Part shown: piece by piece, positions 15,030 through 17,034 of the stretch
Numbering within the stretch: position 1 is the stretch's first letter
Layout: each line of letters begins with the position of its first letter
Source of the DNA: Candidatus Dadabacteria bacterium
GTDB taxonomy: Bacteria > Desulfobacterota_D > UBA1144 > Nemesobacterales > Nemesobacteraceae
Direction of reading: 5' to 3'
Assembly: GCA_026709745.1 (NCBI GenBank)
Contig: JAPOSJ010000111.1
Span: 1-17,034 of the forward strand
DNA length: 17,034 nt
Program-made: the position numbers and the translations under genes
The notes under the pieces: model-generated
The model's input: only the letters and a program-made list of their open reading frames with translations
The model's database searches: none
What the model was told of the DNA's origin: nothing

Positions 15030-15911
15030 TCAGGGAAATCTCAAGACTTTTCTCTCCTGGTTTCCCGCCTTTCTTACCTTTACGTGAAACCGGAGCTCGA
15101 CTTCAGCTCCATCACCGTAGAAACTTCCCGAAACGGGAGCGATAAGTCCGTGGTTAGCACCGCATGCGACTGCGACATGGCAGTCCGAGACCGCAAGACC
15201 TGAAGATGGGTCATAGCCTCTCCATCCCCCGCCCGGTATGTAGACCTCGGCCCATGCGTGAAGCTCGTCTCCTTTTTTTCTTCTTGAGCTAAATGCATAG
15301 CCGCTTACATGCCTGCACGCAAGTCCTGCCGAGCGACAGACGGCCGCAAAAAGTTCCACGAGGTCTCTGCAGGAGCCTTTTTTTTCCCTGAGAGTTCTCT
15401 CCGCAGACCAAGGGGCGCCCTGATGCCTCGCAAAGTGGGGAAAGTTATCATGTATGTACTCGCAGAGCGAGAGAATAAAGTCCGTGGTTTTCCCCCCGGT
15501 CTGTGAGAGAATCGTTTCGCTAAGTTGCGACACTGCTAGCGCAGTTTTTTTGCTCACTGCTAGGTACGGGCGAAGGGATGCCTTCTGCTCGCGTGGGTAA
15601 TTAATCGGCAGGTCAAGGAACCTTGTGTCTGAAACTATGAAGTCAAAAGGGTTTTCCCGAAGCGTCTCAACGACGCAACTGGTATCGATTACAAGGCTGT
15701 CGAACTCGCCCGTGAACCACAGAGTGACCGTAATGTTTCCGTCAAGATCAGAGTTCACGCTTCTTCCCGCTTCGGGCGGGTCAGTGCTAAGCGAGAAGAT
15801 GTGGGTTATCTGTCCTCCGTCATCTCTTGGGCGAAGCCTCAGTGTGTGAGGGGACAGAACGACTTTCTTACCGTAAGAGTAGATTGTTCTGTGGTCTATG
15901 TTAAGCAGCAC
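15030..15911 (-). CDS. Transglutaminase-like cysteine protease of the alpha-E/Anbu cluster
   Basis: The 293-aa protein has an N-terminal beta domain (about 1-100; HRTIYSYGKKV, LRLRPRD), typical of bacterial transglutaminase-like proteins (COG1305), then the papain-like core. The catalytic triad is complete: C181 in KKGSCRDLVELF, H218 in DELHAWAEVY and D234 in GYDPSSGL. No signal peptide is seen, so it should be cytosolic. Members of this cluster are thought to cleave or form amide bonds in a peptide product made by the neighbouring ATP-grasp and alpha-E proteins; the actual substrate is unknown. The GTG start at 15911 lies 11 nt inside the Anbu gene, with GGAAA about 8 nt upstream, and puts the IDHRTIY motif at the right N-terminal distance. 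It is the last gene of the visible operon. Confidence 0.92.
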   Translation of the reverse strand: MLLNIDHRTIYSYGKKVVLSPHTLRLRPRDDGGQITHIFSLSTDPPEAGRSVNSDLDGNITVTLWFTGEFDSLVIDTSCVVETLRENPFDFIVSDTRFLDLPINYPREQKASLRPYLAVSKKTALAVSQLSETILSQTGGKTTDFILSLCEYIHDNFPHFARHQGAPWSAERTLREKKGSCRDLVELFAAVCRSAGLACRHVSGYAFSSRRKKGDELHAWAEVYIPGGGWRGYDPSSGLAVSDCHVAVACGANHGLIAPVSGSFYGDGAEVELRFHVKVRKAGNQERKVLRFP

Positions 15912-16638
15912 TTTCGGGATTTCCGTTGAGTACCTTTTTTACCCATTCGGCGGGCATTTCCTCGGCCGATTTTCTGAGTCTTTCCTGCCACCACTCAGAT
16001 ATGTCGGCGAGTTCGTTTTCGGTGAATCTGTATTGCTCAAGGCAAAAAGAGTTATTCCTGTAGACGGCAATGTCTATCGGGAAATCGACATCTATGGCAT
16101 TTATGCGGCTTGAATCAAACGCCAGATACGCAATGCGAAGAGCCGTGTGAAGGCTTGTATCGTAGGTAAGCGTTCTTTTTATGATAGGTTTTCCGTACTT
16201 TGATTCGCCTATTATTACATAGGGAGAGGTCGTTCCCACGTTGATCCAGTTTCCCTGAGGGTAAACCAGAAAAAGCTGTGGTTCAGGGTCATTTTCAAAC
16301 TGTCCTCCCACTATAGAATAGATATTGAAGGTGAATCCCGACTCGGAAAGAGCCTCTCCGTCTTCTTTTTTAACCCTTCGCAGCTCATTTGAGAAAAGAT
16401 TGACAGCCTTGTAGAGACGATCGAGGGACTCCTCGTGGCGCTCTAGAGCTTCGTCAAGATAGGTGATTGTCTTGTCCCTAGCGGAGCGTAGCCCAGAAGT
16501 CATCAGGAAAAAGGAGTTGTTTCCGGTTCTGTGAGTGGTGATTTTTTTTGCACGTATGGCCTCGTTGCCAGTTATTATGAGATTGTCGGCAAGCCCTATT
16601 ATCCCTTCTTTCAGTCTCATTCCCACGCAGAAAGTCAT
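15901..16638 (-). CDS. Anbu-type proteasome-like Ntn hydrolase
   Basis: The 245-aa protein is a divergent relative of Anbu, the bacterial proteasome beta-subunit homologue. After Met removal it begins TFCVG, so Thr1 is the expected Ntn nucleophile. Asp17 (in GLADN) and Lys30/31 (in IRAKKIT) can fill the other proteasome active-site positions. The block YGKPIIKRTLTYDTSL...AFDSSRINAIDVDFPIDIAVY (about 167-212) matches the Anbu core containing SFDST and PPIDLAVY. Unusually, the SDSRTNAG motif expected at Asp17 reads ADNLIITGNE here. AAGGA at 16647-16651 lies 8 nt before ATG 16638. It follows the alpha-E gene by 14 nt and overlaps the transglutaminase gene by 11 nt. Known Anbu forms open ring or helical assemblies with weak or unproven proteolysis; activity here is not predictable. 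Confidence 0.85.
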   Translation of the reverse strand: MTFCVGMRLKEGIIGLADNLIITGNEAIRAKKITTHRTGNNSFFLMTSGLRSARDKTITYLDEALERHEESLDRLYKAVNLFSNELRRVKKEDGEALSESGFTFNIYSIVGGQFENDPEPQLFLVYPQGNWINVGTTSPYVIIGESKYGKPIIKRTLTYDTSLHTALRIAYLAFDSSRINAIDVDFPIDIAVYRNNSFCLEQYRFTENELADISEWWQERLRKSAEEMPAEWVKKVLNGNPESAA

Positions 16639-16652
16639 CTCTTTTTTCCTTC

Positions 16653-17034
16653 TCAGATATTTTCGAAGCTCTTAGGGGGATTTTCCTTTACATTGTAGCT
16701 GAAGTAGTCGTCATATATACAATTTCCAACGTCATTTATTTTTTGCTGAAAGCTTTCGAGATATTCGTGCATTCCGTCCTGTATTATCTCTTCGACGCTT
16801 GTGAACTGTAGATCAGAGAGCATCTTTCCCATTTTCTTTCCAGTTACGTTGTTGAATGAACCTTGCGGGCTGTTAGATATGCAGTGAAGTGATTCGTCGG
16901 CCCGTGCGACACAGTATGCTACGGAGCGGGGAAACTGGTGGTCGAGGATAAGGAAGTTAAGCACTTTGTCCATGGATATCTGCTGGGGCTTTGCCTTATA
17001 GGTTCCAAGGCGGCTGTTTGATTTCAGAAGAGCT
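16653..17034 (-). CDS. Alpha-E domain protein (COG2307), partial at right edge
   Basis: The C-terminal 126 residues of an alpha-helical alpha-E domain protein are visible. The frame is open to the window end (first full codon at 17033, reading LLKSNSRLGTYKAKPQQIS), so the ATG at 16973 is internal and the true start lies outside. The family pattern VLNFLILDHQFPRSVAYCVARADESL is clear, followed by EEIIQDGMHEYLESFQQKIND, typical of the final helices. These proteins occur with, or fused to, a circularly permuted ATP-grasp ligase (COG2308) and with transglutaminase and Anbu. Their biochemical role is unknown but presumed to support amide-ligase activity. The gene ends 14 nt before the Anbu start, so one operon is likely. 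Confidence 0.88.
   Translation of the reverse strand, partial: ALLKSNSRLGTYKAKPQQISMDKVLNFLILDHQFPRSVAYCVARADESLHCISNSPQGSFNNVTGKKMGKMLSDLQFTSVEEIIQDGMHEYLESFQQKINDVGNCIYDDYFSYNVKENPPKSFENI

Overview
The window comes from a Gram-negative, free-living type of bacterium. It encodes a TonB-dependent outer-membrane receptor, an Amt ammonium channel with a signal peptide, a de novo arginine pathway and a MiaB/bifunctional-nuclease pair. TGA, TAA and TAG are all used as ordinary stops, so the standard bacterial code applies. The gene mix would fit a deltaproteobacteria-like or Dadabacteria-like uncultivated lineage, but that is a low-confidence guess. No CRISPR, rRNA, tRNA, IS element or phage gene was seen.

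Layout. (1) 156-1743, plus strand: amt, overlapped by a small Cys-rich putative zinc-ribbon gene instead of the usual glnK. (2) 1744-3543, minus strand: miaB followed by a bifunctional nuclease (DUF151) gene, which abuts the Cys-rich gene stop-to-stop. (3) 3777-6936, plus strand: two transport units, an MFS permease and a DUF3311-like small membrane protein paired with a sodium:solute symporter. Each unit has an operator-like perfect dyad at its likely promoter. (4) 7281-9092, plus strand: uvrC, flanked by two poorly explained intergenic stretches. (5) 9333-12317, minus strand: a tight argB-argD-argF operon with overlapping genes and GTG/TTG starts. (6) 12570-14876, minus strand: a TonB-dependent receptor gene interrupted by one in-frame TGA. 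The rest of the barrel continues open in the same frame and carries an EF-hand-like loop. (7) 15030-17034, minus strand: alpha-E protein (partial), an Anbu-type proteasome homologue and a transglutaminase-like protein, tightly packed.

Region 7 is the most interesting. Alpha-E, Anbu and transglutaminase, normally accompanied by an ATP-grasp ligase, form a known but functionally unresolved conserved cluster, thought to make and process a peptide or amide-linked product. Here the Anbu protein keeps the N-terminal Thr, Asp17 and a Lys but has lost the usual motif after the Asp. The ATP-grasp partner would lie just beyond the right edge. Other leads are the nonsense codon in the receptor, the dyads over three transporter or biosynthesis promoters, and the Cys-rich gene coupled to amt.
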